A stretch of DNA of 64,000 bases, from positions 22,702 to 86,701 of the forward strand of contig LNDV01000022.1 in NCBI GenBank assembly GCA_001464765.1, read 5' to 3'. The position numbers and the translations under genes are program-made. Below are positions 1 to 9,281 of the stretch, one piece after another. Position 1 is the first letter of the stretch, and each line of letters begins with the position of its first letter. The notes below the pieces were generated by a model. It saw only the letters and a program-made list of their open reading frames with translations. It had not been told where the DNA came from and ran no database searches. Source of the DNA: Betaproteobacteria bacterium Ga0077526 (GTDB taxonomy: Bacteria > Pseudomonadota > Gammaproteobacteria > Burkholderiales > Ga0077523).

Positions 1-25
1 GGGGCAGCTTGAGGGAAACTTTCAT
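1..25 (-). CDS. Start of 2-oxoacid dehydrogenase E2 subunit (partial, runs off window)
   Basis: An ATG at 25 preceded by an AAGGATA ribosome-binding site opens a frame reading M-K-V-S-L-K-L-P before the window ends. That is how the N-terminal lipoyl domain of dihydrolipoamide acyltransferases usually begins. It follows the E1 beta gene by about a dozen bases on the same strand, the normal alpha-beta-E2 order. Only eight codons are visible, so the call rests on context. Confidence 0.5.
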
Positions 26-36
26 CGGGATATCCT

Positions 37-1041
37 TTATTGCGTAACGCGCTGCGTGCCGGAGCGCCGGCCTGTGCTCAGCGTCTTGCGCACGGCGTCC
101 ACCACCGATTGCTCGTCCGGGATCACCAGCTTCTCGAGCGGGGGCGAATAAGGCATGGCCACATCGCGTACCGTGACACGCAGGATCGGCGCCTCCAGAC
201 AGTCGAAGGCCTGCTCCGCCACGGTGGCGGCAATCTCGCTGGCAGCGCTGCACGTCGTTCGCGCCTCGTCGACCACCACGAGCCGACCGGTCTTCCTGAC
301 GGACGCCAGGATCGTCGCGGTGTCCATCGGGAAGAGCGTACGGGGATCGATCACTTCGACCTCCACGCCCTCCTTCGCCAGCTGATCCGCCGCACGCAGG
401 GTCGTGCGGACCATGGCGCCGATCGCGACGACCGTAACGTCGCCGCCGGCCCGCTTGATGTCGGCGACCCCGAGCGGAACGATGATGTCGCCGTCCGGAA
501 CGTCCCCCTGCTCGCCGCCACGTCGCGCGGGCTGCAGGAACACCACCGGGTTGTCGTCGCGGATCGACGCCTTCAGAAGCCCCTTGGCATCCGCCGGCGT
601 GCTCGGCACCACGACCTTGATGCCGCCCAGGTTCATCAGCGCCGGATACGGAACGTCGGAGTGTTGCGCGCCGGCGGAACGGCCCGCGCCCATCACGGCC
701 ATGTAGACGATGGGCAACCGGATCTGCCCGCCGGTCATGTAGCGCAGCTTGGCTGCCTGATTGGCGATGGCGTCGAAACCCGTGTACAGGAAGTTGGCAA
801 ACATCATGTGGCACACGACGCGATAGCCCGCCGCTGCCGCGCCCACGGCCGCTCCGGTCATGACCGTCTCGGAAATGGGCGTGTTGCGCACCCTGTTCTC
901 GCCGAACCGATCCGCCAGGCCGCGGGTGTCGCCGAACAAGCTGATCTTCACGTCCTCACCGAACAGGATCACCCTCGAGTCGCGTGCCATCTCTTCCGTC
1001 AGGGCTTCGTTGATGGCCTGAATCATGCGCATCTTCTTCAT
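37..1041 (-). CDS. 2-oxoacid (acetoin/pyruvate type) dehydrogenase E1 beta subunit
   Basis: 334 residues of the transketolase-like pyrimidine-binding and C-terminal domains typical of PdhB/AcoB, which with the alpha subunit carries out thiamine-diphosphate-dependent decarboxylation of a 2-oxoacid or acetoin. Family landmarks are an early E-A-L-T-E-E-M and F-G-E-D-V block and a C-terminal D-P-R-T-L-F-P segment. The ATG at 1041 is preferred because GAGG sits six bases upstream. An in-frame GTG at 1053 overlaps the alpha-subunit stop (GTGA) and is the alternative. Last complete gene of the liv/ligase/dehydrogenase unit. The true substrate cannot be read from sequence. Confidence 0.93.
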   Translation of the reverse strand: MKKMRMIQAINEALTEEMARDSRVILFGEDVKISLFGDTRGLADRFGENRVRNTPISETVMTGAAVGAAAAGYRVVCHMMFANFLYTGFDAIANQAAKLRYMTGGQIRLPIVYMAVMGAGRSAGAQHSDVPYPALMNLGGIKVVVPSTPADAKGLLKASIRDDNPVVFLQPARRGGEQGDVPDGDIIVPLGVADIKRAGGDVTVVAIGAMVRTTLRAADQLAKEGVEVEVIDPRTLFPMDTATILASVRKTGRLVVVDEARTTCSAASEIAATVAEQAFDCLEAPILRVTVRDVAMPYSPPLEKLVIPDEQSVVDAVRKTLSTGRRSGTQRVTQ

Positions 1042-1049
1042 GATCGACC

Positions 1050-2036
1050 TCACGCAAACATGTGCTGGAAGGCGGACTCACCGGCCGGATAGGCATCCGA
1101 CAGTGGCCTCGTGTAGGCCGAATCGACGGTCGCGGCCACCGTTGCTCGGATCCGGTCGAGGGCCGACGGGTCCATCGCGCCGGCGGAGACGAGCCAGCGC
1201 TCCATTGCCGCGAGCGGATCGCGCGCTTGCCATTGGCGAATCTCGTCGTCCTCGCGATACGGACCGCTCAGGAAGCTCTTCTCCGTCTCGACGTGCCCGC
1301 GCCAGCGATAAGTCCGCGCTTCGATCACGGCGGGTCCCGCGCCGGAACGGGCACGCCGGACAGCCTCCCCCGCGACGCGCCAGACGGCCAGGACGTCGTT
1401 GCCATCCACGACGATCCCCGGCACTCCGAACGGCTCTGCGCGCTTCGCGATCTCGCCCGCCGTCACCGTGCTCGTGGGCGAGAACTCGGAGAATCCGTTG
1501 TTTTCGCAGACCAGCAGGAGCGGCAGTTTCCAGATCGCGGCGAGGTTGATCGCCTCCATGATGACGCCTTGATTCGCCCCGCCGTCACCGAAGAACGCGA
1601 CCGCCACTCGCCCCTGCCCGTCCAGCTGTGCGGCCAACGCGGCACCCACTGCAATGCCGATGCCGCCGCCGACGATTCCGTTGGCCCCGAGAATGCCTCG
1701 CGAAAAGTCGGCAACGTGCATCGACCCGCCCTTGCCGCCGCAGATGCCCGTCTCGCGCCCGAAGATCTCGGCGATCATCTTCTCCGGGTCACCGCCCTTC
1801 GCAAGAAAGTGACCGTGCCCGCGATGGGTGCTCGCGATCCAGTCGGCATCGTCGAGGTGGGCGCAGACGCCGACTGAAACCGCTTCCTGACCGATGCACA
1901 GGTGTACCGGCCCCGGCAGCTCGCCAGTGGTCACCACCTCCCCCAGGCGTTCCTCCATTCGGCGGATGAGCAGCATCCGCTGAAACATCTCGAGCGCGAC
2001 AGCCGGGTCCGGATCCGGCGAAGACATGGCATTCAT
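1050..2036 (-). CDS. 2-oxoacid (acetoin/pyruvate type) dehydrogenase E1 alpha subunit
   Basis: 328 residues, the usual size for the alpha subunit of the alpha2-beta2 E1. The ThDP-binding motif is visible as G-D-G-G-A-N-Q-G, and the segment R-T-Y-R-W-R-G-H matches the phosphorylation-loop region of the family. The ATG at 2036 has a GAGGGGAA ribosome-binding site. It lies 13 bp after the acyl-CoA synthetase stop and overlaps the beta subunit, so translation is probably coupled. The combination with a CoA ligase and Liv importer suggests catabolism of an imported acid; this is inference. Confidence 0.93.
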   Translation of the reverse strand: MNAMSSPDPDPAVALEMFQRMLLIRRMEERLGEVVTTGELPGPVHLCIGQEAVSVGVCAHLDDADWIASTHRGHGHFLAKGGDPEKMIAEIFGRETGICGGKGGSMHVADFSRGILGANGIVGGGIGIAVGAALAAQLDGQGRVAVAFFGDGGANQGVIMEAINLAAIWKLPLLLVCENNGFSEFSPTSTVTAGEIAKRAEPFGVPGIVVDGNDVLAVWRVAGEAVRRARSGAGPAVIEARTYRWRGHVETEKSFLSGPYREDDEIRQWQARDPLAAMERWLVSAGAMDPSALDRIRATVAATVDSAYTRPLSDAYPAGESAFQHMFA

Positions 2037-2049
2037 GGGCTCGTTCCCC

Positions 2050-3699
2050 TCATCGGTCCGATTGCGTGAGTGTGTTCGCGATCCGATCGCGCAGGACGTT
2101 CTTCTGCACCTTGCCGGACGCGGTACGTGGGAGATCGTCCACCAGCACGACGCGCTCCGGGCACTTCTGCTTCGCAAGACCGGCTACGCCGAGATAGTCC
2201 GCCAAGGCAGGCACGTCGACCGTCTGCCCGGGCTCGGTGATGACGAAGGCGCAGACCCCCTCGCCCAGCCTTGGGTGGGGCATTGCGACAACGGCAACTT
2301 CGCGGATGGCCGGATGCCGATGGAGGACGTCCTCGATCTCCTTCGGGCTGATGTTCTCCCCGCCGCGGATGATCAGATCCTTCCTGCGCCCGGACACCGT
2401 GAGGAACTCGCCGTGCACCCGGTAGCCAAGATCCCCGGTGGCGAAGTAGCCGTCCGCGTCGAATGCTTCGGCGGTCTGCTCGGGCGTCGTGTAGCCCACC
2501 ATCATCTCCGGTCCGCGCGTGGTGATCTCACCCTCCTCGCCGTCGGCGGACACGAGGCGCCCCGAAGCCGGATCGCGAAGCCTGACATCGTGGTTCACGA
2601 TGCGGCCGTCGGTCGTTGCACCAAGCTCCGCTTCTTCGGGGCCGCGAATGCCCAAGGTGACGGTCGGTGCTTCGGTGCTGCCATAGACACGGAAAGCACT
2701 GCAGTTCCCGAGCGACTGGTTGGCCCGGTGGATGACTTCCGGGGGTACCGGAGCGCCGCCGCTCATGAACAGTCGCAAACTCGGAAGGGCGTCGCGGCGC
2801 GCTTCCGCAGCAGCAACCAGCTCCTTGAGGAAGGGCGTCGCCCCGACACTGAAGGTCACACCGTGCCGGTTGATCAACGCGATGGCCGTGTCGGTATCCC
2901 AGCGTTCCATGAACACCACCTGCAAGCCTGCCGCGAAGGCGATCTCCAGCGCGTAGAGATAGCCCGTGATGTGCGTCACCGGCGAAGGCATCAGCACCAC
3001 GTCGTCCCGACGAATGCGCCAGTAGTCGATCACGGCATTGATCTCGGCCATGATCGTGTTGTGGGTGTGCAAGACACCCTTCGCCGGGCCGGTCGTACCT
3101 GACGTGTACATCAGCAGCTTCACAGCATTGGGATCGGTTCGCGATGCGAGGGGCCCATCGTCCGCTGCGATCCCCAGCAACTGATCGTAGGTCGAACAGC
3201 CCTGCGCAACGCCTCTCACCACCACCACGTCCCTGAGATCGGGCAGTTGCGCGCGCAGCCGCAGCGCCATTTCCGCGTAGTCGAAGTTGCGAAACGCCGG
3301 TGGTATGAAGAACAGCCTGGCGCGCGCATCCCGCAGGATGTGCCGGACCTCGGCGTCGCGATAGATGGGTACGATCGGGTTGCACACCAGACCCGCCCGC
3401 GCCGCTGCGAGGTTGAGCACCATGGTCTCGTACCAGTTCGGCAGCTGGAAGCTGATCACCTCTCCGGGCTGCAGCCCGATTCGTTCGAAGGCCGACGCCA
3501 GCCGCCGGGCTTCGCGCACGAGCTCAGCAAACGTAAAGGACCGATCCCCGTCCACAACGACGATCCGATCGGCGTCTGCGGCCAGTCGCTCGCACGCATG
3601 AGTCCACACCGTGACGTTGCGCCACTGCCCCGCCTCCGTGTACGAGCGGATCATGTCGTCGGTGATCCGAGTCTGCCAACCGCTCACGTCCCTGTGCAT
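2050..3699 (-). CDS. AMP-dependent acyl-CoA synthetase / fatty-acid-CoA ligase family
   Basis: 549 residues of the ANL superfamily. The P-loop-like core motif Y-T-S-G-T-T-G-P-A-K-G is present, as is the C-terminal hinge/catalytic pattern (G-R-R-K-D-L-I-I-R-G-G-E-N, then T-A-S-G-K-V-Q-K with the adenylating Lys). It would activate a carboxylic acid to its acyl-CoA via an acyl-AMP. ATG 3699 follows a strong AGGGAGGGGG site. ATG 3723 overlaps the LivF stop (ATGA) but has no ribosome-binding site. Its place between a Liv importer and E1 genes suggests it acts on the imported substrate. Confidence 0.92.
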   Translation of the reverse strand: MHRDVSGWQTRITDDMIRSYTEAGQWRNVTVWTHACERLAADADRIVVVDGDRSFTFAELVREARRLASAFERIGLQPGEVISFQLPNWYETMVLNLAAARAGLVCNPIVPIYRDAEVRHILRDARARLFFIPPAFRNFDYAEMALRLRAQLPDLRDVVVVRGVAQGCSTYDQLLGIAADDGPLASRTDPNAVKLLMYTSGTTGPAKGVLHTHNTIMAEINAVIDYWRIRRDDVVLMPSPVTHITGYLYALEIAFAAGLQVVFMERWDTDTAIALINRHGVTFSVGATPFLKELVAAAEARRDALPSLRLFMSGGAPVPPEVIHRANQSLGNCSAFRVYGSTEAPTVTLGIRGPEEAELGATTDGRIVNHDVRLRDPASGRLVSADGEEGEITTRGPEMMVGYTTPEQTAEAFDADGYFATGDLGYRVHGEFLTVSGRRKDLIIRGGENISPKEIEDVLHRHPAIREVAVVAMPHPRLGEGVCAFVITEPGQTVDVPALADYLGVAGLAKQKCPERVVLVDDLPRTASGKVQKNVLRDRIANTLTQSDR

Positions 3700-3719
3700 G
3701 CCCCCTCCCTGGTCGGAAG

Positions 3720-4463
3720 TCATGACGCTGGCCCGGCTGCGCCGCCCAGGTAGGCTCGCAGCAGAGTCTCGTCCTGCCGAAACGTGCTCCACTGCCCGGC
3801 GTGAATCTCGTGAACGACCCGCCCCACGGCCATGACGTAGGCGCGATCTGCGCACTCCGCTGCCAGTGCCACGTTCTGCTCGATCAGAAGAATGCTCATG
3901 CCCGACTCGCGCAGGCGCGCGATCACCGCCATGATCTCGCGTACCACTTTCGGCGCGAGCCCCGTCGAGGGCTCGTCGAGAATCAGAAGATCGGGGTTGA
4001 GGAGCAGCGCCCGTGCAATCGCCACCATCTGCTGCTCGCCTCCGCTCAGCAGTTCCACCGCGGAATCCATGCGGCCGCCGAGGAAGGGGAACAGCGCGCC
4101 CACCTGTGCGACATCGAAGCGCCGGGCGCCCGGACGCAGACGCGCGCCGTGTGCCGCGGCGAGCCGCAGATTGTCGCGGACCGACAACTCGCCGAACAGA
4201 TGCCGTCCTTCCAGGACCGCCGCAATGCCCCGACCCACGCGCAAGTGTGCCGGGATCGCCTGCAGTGAGACATCACCGAGGCGCACCTCGCCCGCGAGGA
4301 TCGGGATCAGGCCGCAGATCGCCCGTACCAGGGTTGACTTGCCCGACCCGTTGGCCCCGATCACCGCGACCGACTCGTTGCGACCGACGGACAGCGCCAC
4401 ACCGTGCAGGACCGGCATGCCGCCATAGCCGGCTTCGAGGTTCGTGATGTCGAGCACGCTCAC
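3720..4463 (-). CDS. livF: LivF-type ABC transporter ATP-binding protein
   Basis: 247 residues, standard LivF length. Walker A G-A-N-G-S-G-K-S-T, ABC signature L-S-G-G-E-Q-Q, Walker B L-L-I-L-D-E-P-S-T-G-L-A, and the LivF-type M-S-I-L-L-I-E-Q-N-V switch region. The start is a GTG overlapping the LivG stop (GTGA). With LivG it powers the importer built by LivH and LivM. Confidence 0.94.
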   Translation of the reverse strand: MSVLDITNLEAGYGGMPVLHGVALSVGRNESVAVIGANGSGKSTLVRAICGLIPILAGEVRLGDVSLQAIPAHLRVGRGIAAVLEGRHLFGELSVRDNLRLAAAHGARLRPGARRFDVAQVGALFPFLGGRMDSAVELLSGGEQQMVAIARALLLNPDLLILDEPSTGLAPKVVREIMAVIARLRESGMSILLIEQNVALAAECADRAYVMAVGRVVHEIHAGQWSTFRQDETLLRAYLGGAAGPAS

Positions 4464-5215
4464 ACCCCCAGGTAGGCTTCGCGCACGCGAGGATCCTCCC
4501 GCACGCGGTCCAGCGGACCCGCGGCGATGATCTCGCCGAAGCAGAGCACATGAATGGTCGAAGCGATCGCGACAAGGTTCATGTCGTGCGACACGAGCAG
4601 GATGGTGAGTCCCTCGCGATTCAACGCGAGCAGCATCGTCATGAGCTGCTCGACTTCGGCGGCATTGAGACCGGACGACGGCTCGTCGAGACACAACAGA
4701 CGGGGCTTTGCCGCGACCGCCCGGGCAAGCTCCAGCAGTCGCTGCTGGCCGCCAGGCAACGTGCCGGCGAGGCGATCCCGGACCGCACCCAGGTGGAAGC
4801 GATCGCACGCGGCATCGGCCGCCTCCCGCATCTGCCTGGTCGCGGCACGCGCACGCGGCAACGCCAGCAGGCCGCCGAGGACACCGTCGTGCGTCAGCCG
4901 GTAGCTGCCCATCATGAGGTTCTCGAACACGCTGAGATGCGGAAACACCTGAGGCGTCTGGAACGTACGCATCAACCCGCCTCTCGCCCGCTGCTGCACA
5001 CTCTGCCGGCTGACGTCCGCTCCGTCGAGCGCGACCGTACCGGCATCCGGCCGCAGGAAGCCCGATACGATGTTGAACAGCGTGCTCTTGCCGGCTCCGT
5101 TGGGACCGATGAGTCCCGTCAGGCTCCCGTTCGCCACGTCGAACGACACACCCCGCAGGACATGCAGGCCGCGAAAACTGTGGCGCACATCCGTCACCGC
5201 AAGCTGCCCGCTCAT
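4460..5215 (-). CDS. livG: LivG-type ABC transporter ATP-binding protein
   Basis: 251 residues with Walker A G-P-N-G-A-G-K-S-T, a signature region L-P-G-G-Q-Q-R and Walker B L-L-C-L-D-E-P-S-S-G. The insert between Walker A and the signature (R-T-F-Q-T-P-Q-V-F-P) and the C-terminal B-R-x-x-A-Y-L-G tail are typical of the branched-chain amino acid transporter C subfamily. The ATG overlaps the LivM stop (ATGA), so LivM-LivG-LivF are translationally coupled. Confidence 0.94.
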   Translation of the reverse strand: MSGQLAVTDVRHSFRGLHVLRGVSFDVANGSLTGLIGPNGAGKSTLFNIVSGFLRPDAGTVALDGADVSRQSVQQRARGGLMRTFQTPQVFPHLSVFENLMMGSYRLTHDGVLGGLLALPRARAATRQMREAADAACDRFHLGAVRDRLAGTLPGGQQRLLELARAVAAKPRLLCLDEPSSGLNAAEVEQLMTMLLALNREGLTILLVSHDMNLVAIASTIHVLCFGEIIAAGPLDRVREDPRVREAYLGV

Positions 5216-6165
5216 GCCTGCTCCCGCCGGCCGAGCGCTCGTTGCAGCAAACCGGCGAGTCCGTCGGGCAGAAAGATCACGGCGACCACCAGGCCCGCTG
5301 CGAACAGCAAGGCATGGATGTCGCCCAAGGTGCTCAGCGCGTGGGGCATGACCGTGACGAACAAGGCGCCCAGCACCGGGCCGATGATCGTTCGCGCACC
5401 GCCCAGCACCGCCAGCAGCAGGAAGCTGATGGCGCGGTCGACGCCAAAGCTGTCGGCACTCACGAACGAGACGTAGTGGGCGAACAGACTCCCCGCGAGC
5501 GACCCGAGCACCGCGCTCAGGACGAACACCTTGGCTTTGAGCGCGTGGTTGTCGACGCCGAGTGCAGCCGCGGCCGTCGGCGCATCGCGCAGCGCTCGCA
5601 TCGCGACGCCGGTCCGCGAGTTCAGGAGGTTGGCGTGCAGCCAGAGAACGATCGCCAGCACAAGCCACGCAAGGTAGTAGAAGCGCTGGGGCGTGTTCAG
5701 CATCAGACCGAAGAGTTCGAGGTGCGGGATGCCGCCGATGCCCAGGGTGCCGCCGGTGAGCCAGTCCCATTCGAGGAAGAGCACATGCCCGATGATGCCC
5801 AGGGCAAGCGTTGCCAGCGCAAGAAAGTAGCCCGACAGCCGTAGCACTGGCCATCCGACCACCGCGGCAAGGATCGCGCTGATGCCCATGCCAGCGAGAA
5901 ACCCGGCGGGTGCCGCCCAGCCCAGTTGCGTCGTGCAGTACGCTGCGCTGTAGGCGCCGACTCCGTAGAAGACACTCTGCGCCAGAGTGACGATGCCGCA
6001 ATGCCCCAACAGAAACGACACGCCCAATCCGGCGATCGCATACAAGGCGGTGAACACGAGGACATCGACGATCGAGCGGGAGGCTATCGCCGGCACCGCC
6101 AGCCAGACGATGAACGCGACGGCGCCGAGGGCCATGGGGACGCGTGAAGCTTGCCTTTGTGCCAT
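5212..6165 (-). CDS. livM: LivM-type ABC transporter permease
   Basis: 317-residue polytopic membrane protein of the branched-chain amino acid permease family, with about nine hydrophobic segments. The G-x-G-V-S-F-L-L-G-H-C-G and S-G-Y-F-L-A-L-A-T-L-A blocks are LivM landmarks. Start ATG 6165 has GGAAGG upstream. Forms the inner-membrane pore with LivH. Confidence 0.93.
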   Translation of the reverse strand: MAQRQASRVPMALGAVAFIVWLAVPAIASRSIVDVLVFTALYAIAGLGVSFLLGHCGIVTLAQSVFYGVGAYSAAYCTTQLGWAAPAGFLAGMGISAILAAVVGWPVLRLSGYFLALATLALGIIGHVLFLEWDWLTGGTLGIGGIPHLELFGLMLNTPQRFYYLAWLVLAIVLWLHANLLNSRTGVAMRALRDAPTAAAALGVDNHALKAKVFVLSAVLGSLAGSLFAHYVSFVSADSFGVDRAISFLLLAVLGGARTIIGPVLGALFVTVMPHALSTLGDIHALLFAAGLVVAVIFLPDGLAGLLQRALGRREQA

Positions 6166-6185
6166 GAGCCTTCCGTCGTCGCCCT

Positions 6186-7073
6186 TCAGCCGCCCTTGCG
6201 CGCGCCGCGACCGAGCATGCCGTTGGGCATGACGATCATGATCACGATCAGGATGACCATCGACACGACGTCCTTGTAGCCGGACGCGAAGTACAAGACC
6301 GCACCGGACTCGACCAGGCCGAGCGTCACACCGCCGACAACGGCGCCGAAGGGATTGGCGAGCCCGCCGAGAATTGCGGCGGCGAAGCCCTTCAGGGTCA
6401 GCAGAAGACCCATCTCATAGTGGATGGTGATGAGCGGCGAGACCAGCACACCCGCGAGCCCGCCCACCAGACCGCCAAGGAGGAACGTGAGCGTGCGCAT
6501 GAGCGGCACGTTGATTCCGACGGTGGTCGCGCCCTGTTCATCGACTGACGCGGCCATCATGGAAAGGCCGACGACGGTGCGGTGATAGAACAGCCATAGC
6601 AGGGCCATTACCGCGGAGGCGATGACGATCAGCCAGATCGCATGCACGCGGATGGCAGCGTCGAAGAAGAGCGCGCTCGCTTCACCACCGATCCCCGGGA
6701 GCAGCCGCGCATCCCGGCCGAAGAAGTACAGCACAGCCGCCGAGATGGCGAAGGCCACACCCAGCGTCAGGAGCAGATAGCTCTCTTCACTCGCCCCCCG
6801 CCGACGCATCGGTCGAACCAGGACCGCCTCCACCAGGACACCCGTGATGCCGCCCAGCACGGCGCCGCCCAGTGCCGCAACCGGTAGCGCTACGCCGAGT
6901 GATTCGAGCAGCACGTAAGACGCCATGCCCCCAATCAGAGCGAACTCGCCCTGCATCGCGTTGATGATGCGGGTGCCCCGGAAGATGACCGACAACCCCA
7001 GCCCGATCAGAGCATAGACGAAGCCGTTGGTCAGCCCCGCGAGGGCGGACTGCAGAAGCAGGGTCAGGTCCAC
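6186..7073 (-). CDS. livH: LivH-type ABC transporter permease
   Basis: 295 residues, about eight transmembrane helices, with the LivH N-terminal pattern L-A-G-L-T-N-G-F-V-Y-A-L-I-G-L-G and the C-terminal G-G-x-x-L-G-L-V-E-S loop. The start is GTG with no clear Shine-Dalgarno. A 133-bp gap separates it from the upstream hydrolase, so a second promoter there is possible. Confidence 0.93.
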   Translation of the reverse strand: MDLTLLLQSALAGLTNGFVYALIGLGLSVIFRGTRIINAMQGEFALIGGMASYVLLESLGVALPVAALGGAVLGGITGVLVEAVLVRPMRRRGASEESYLLLTLGVAFAISAAVLYFFGRDARLLPGIGGEASALFFDAAIRVHAIWLIVIASAVMALLWLFYHRTVVGLSMMAASVDEQGATTVGINVPLMRTLTFLLGGLVGGLAGVLVSPLITIHYEMGLLLTLKGFAAAILGGLANPFGAVVGGVTLGLVESGAVLYFASGYKDVVSMVILIVIMIVMPNGMLGRGARKGG

Positions 7074-7206
7074 GGATCGGTATGCGCGTGAGAAGCCTCA
7101 AGAACGCGGAGCAACCTGGCCGCAGTCGGCAAGGAGTCGAAACATTCTCCCGCCGGTTGCGGCCCGCGACACCGCCGTGTGGCCTTTCGGACACCGACAG
7201 CGCAGC

Positions 7207-8133
7207 TCACTCCGAGATGTCGAACTCGTCGATCAGGTGCTTCTTGAGGAAGCGGGCGTGTTGCGAGGACGCCTTCTCGAGGTGTTTGCGCGTCGAGTAG
7301 AGACTCATGTGATTCACCTTCTCCAGCACGACGAGTTCCTTGTTGCCTGCCGGAATGGTGTTGTACATCTGGATCTCGAGATCCCACTGCGTGATGTTGT
7401 CCTGCTCGGCCACCACCACGAGTGTCGGCGTGTTCAGGATCCGCTTCGCGTAGGCGAAGGTGTCGTACTGGAGCAGCATCTCCATCGACTCGATCGTGTT
7501 GTGATGTTCGTGACGCGGGGCTTCCGACTGCTTGATCCGCATGAAGATCTCGTACACGTGCGGGAAGGGCCAGCTCGACAGGTTGTTGTCGGGGTCGGAA
7601 TGGGACATCGGCATCATGGCGCTCGGTTGCCCGTCGGAACGACGCAGGCGGTCCGCCATCACGAGGTCGAGCAGCTTCGAGAACTTGCGCTCGCCATGAC
7701 AGCGCCGCATGGTCTCCCACCCTTCCACGACGGGCACGGTGGACACGATGCACTTGACCCGCGGGTCGGTCGCGCCAACGATCACCACGTGGCCGCCCGC
7801 ATAGGAAATGCCCCAGACGCCGACCCGCTTCGGGTCCACCTCGGGTTGCTTCATGATGAAGCTGATGGCGTTCTTGTAGTCTTCCACCTGCCCCCACGGG
7901 TCGATGTGCTGGCGGACGCCTTCGCTCTCGCCCAGACCGCGGTAGTCGAACATCAGCACCGCGATGCCGGCTTCGAGAATGGCTTCCGCATAGTGCGGCA
8001 GCACGATCTCCTTCACGTAGCACCAGCCGCCGCCCATCACCGCAACCGGGAAGGGACCGGTGCCCTTGTCGGGCGTCGCCAGGATGCCGCGGATTTTCGA
8101 CCCGTTACTGTTGAATTCCACATTGCGTCTCAT
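7207..8133 (-). CDS. Alpha/beta hydrolase embedded in a liv operon
   Basis: 308 residues with a full predicted triad: Ser110 in G-I-S-Y-A-G-G, Asp245 in A-E-Q-D-N and His275 in V-N-H-M-S. The oxyanion region M-G-G-G-W and the F-D-Y-R-G-L-G-E-S strand-4 motif place it near the dienelactone-hydrolase/YcjY-like esterases. It starts at an ATG with GGAGGAAG, 14 bp after the binding-protein gene, so it is co-transcribed with the importer. It has no signal peptide. It probably cleaves an ester, amide or C-C bond of the imported compound; the substrate is unknown. Confidence 0.88.
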   Translation of the reverse strand: MRRNVEFNSNGSKIRGILATPDKGTGPFPVAVMGGGWCYVKEIVLPHYAEAILEAGIAVLMFDYRGLGESEGVRQHIDPWGQVEDYKNAISFIMKQPEVDPKRVGVWGISYAGGHVVIVGATDPRVKCIVSTVPVVEGWETMRRCHGERKFSKLLDLVMADRLRRSDGQPSAMMPMSHSDPDNNLSSWPFPHVYEIFMRIKQSEAPRHEHHNTIESMEMLLQYDTFAYAKRILNTPTLVVVAEQDNITQWDLEIQMYNTIPAGNKELVVLEKVNHMSLYSTRKHLEKASSQHARFLKKHLIDEFDISE

Positions 8134-8147
8134 GATTCTTCCTCCCG

Positions 8148-9281
8148 TTATCTGGTGATGAAAGGCAGTCGGACGAACTTGCCGCCGACCAGCTTCGAAT
8201 AGACGTAGCTGGACAACTCGATTCCGGTCATGTCGGTCGCGCCGAAGTTGTAGCTCGCCAGCACGCCACGATGCGGAGTCCGCAGCGCCTGCGCAATCAC
8301 CTCTCCGGAGGCGTCGGCACCCGTGGTCTCAAGGGCTTTGGCGATGACGTGGATGGCATCCCAGCCGGCAGCTTCGTAGTTCTTGGGCAGAACGTTGTAG
8401 GTGATCCTGTGGAGATTCACGAACTCGGCCTGGTGCGGCATCGGGTACTCCGGCACGAGGAACTCCGGAAACACGATGTCGTTGGCGAACTCGCCCATGC
8501 CACTCACGTACTGGTACGAAGACGAGCCGATGGCGGACACAATCGGCTGGGTAATGCGCATCTGGCGGGCATTGCGGAACGGGATCGGGTTGGTCGCGAT
8601 GACGAACACGACGTCCGGATTGGCCGCTCGCACCTTTGCCGCTTGCGTCGAGACGTCGGTGGCACCCACTTCAAACTTCTCGATCGCGACGTACTCCATG
8701 CCGTACGCGTCCGACTGCGCCTTCAGGGCGTTCATCACCAGTTGGCCATAGCCCGAGTCGTGCAGCACACCGACCTTCTTCGCCTTCAAGCCCTTGGTGG
8801 CGTACTCCAGCATGGCCTTGGCATTGAGTGCCTGCGGTGGGAGCAGATGAAAGACGGACTTGTACGTGAGTTCGATCGGCGGGCCGAGGCCGGTCAGCGC
8901 CAGTTGCGGCACACCCTGCCCGTTGGTGATGGCTGCAATCGCGCCTGTGCTGGCAGTGAGCGACCCGCCAACGATTGCCTTCACCTTCTCGTTGAAGATC
9001 AGGTTCTCGGCTTTGCTCTTGGCATTGTCGGGTTTGGAACCGTCGTCCTCGATGATGACCTTGACCGGGCGGCCGCGGACCCCACCCTTGCTGTTGATCG
9101 CTTTCTCGGCCAGCAGAATGCCGGTGCGCTCGCCCTGACCGAGACCGGCACCGGGCCCGGTCAAGGAGAGTACTGCGCCGATCTTGATGGGTTCCTTGCC
9201 TTGTGCGAACGCAGCAATCGACAGGGCGGCAGCCGCTAACCCTGCCGCGCCGACCAGAAATCGTCTGCGCAGGATACGCAT
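8148..9281 (-). CDS. Liv-type periplasmic substrate-binding protein
   Basis: 377 residues of the type I periplasmic binding fold (LivJ/LivK family). An Arg-rich start followed by a hydrophobic stretch ending A-F-A-Q forms a signal peptide. The mature part opens with I-K-I-G-A-V-L-S-L-T-G-P, as in Liv binding proteins. The ATG at 9281 has a GGAGGGAGGAGAG site. First gene of the 9-kb unit. Ligand specificity is not readable; members bind amino acids, aromatic acids or amides. Confidence 0.93.
   Translation of the reverse strand: MRILRRRFLVGAAGLAAAALSIAAFAQGKEPIKIGAVLSLTGPGAGLGQGERTGILLAEKAINSKGGVRGRPVKVIIEDDGSKPDNAKSKAENLIFNEKVKAIVGGSLTASTGAIAAITNGQGVPQLALTGLGPPIELTYKSVFHLLPPQALNAKAMLEYATKGLKAKKVGVLHDSGYGQLVMNALKAQSDAYGMEYVAIEKFEVGATDVSTQAAKVRAANPDVVFVIATNPIPFRNARQMRITQPIVSAIGSSSYQYVSGMGEFANDIVFPEFLVPEYPMPHQAEFVNLHRITYNVLPKNYEAAGWDAIHVIAKALETTGADASGEVIAQALRTPHRGVLASYNFGATDMTGIELSSYVYSKLVGGKFVRLPFITR

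Noticed and set aside
40..1092. 350-codon plus-strand open frame
   Set aside because: Antisense to the E1 beta gene; His/Arg-rich high-GC shadow with no family resemblance.
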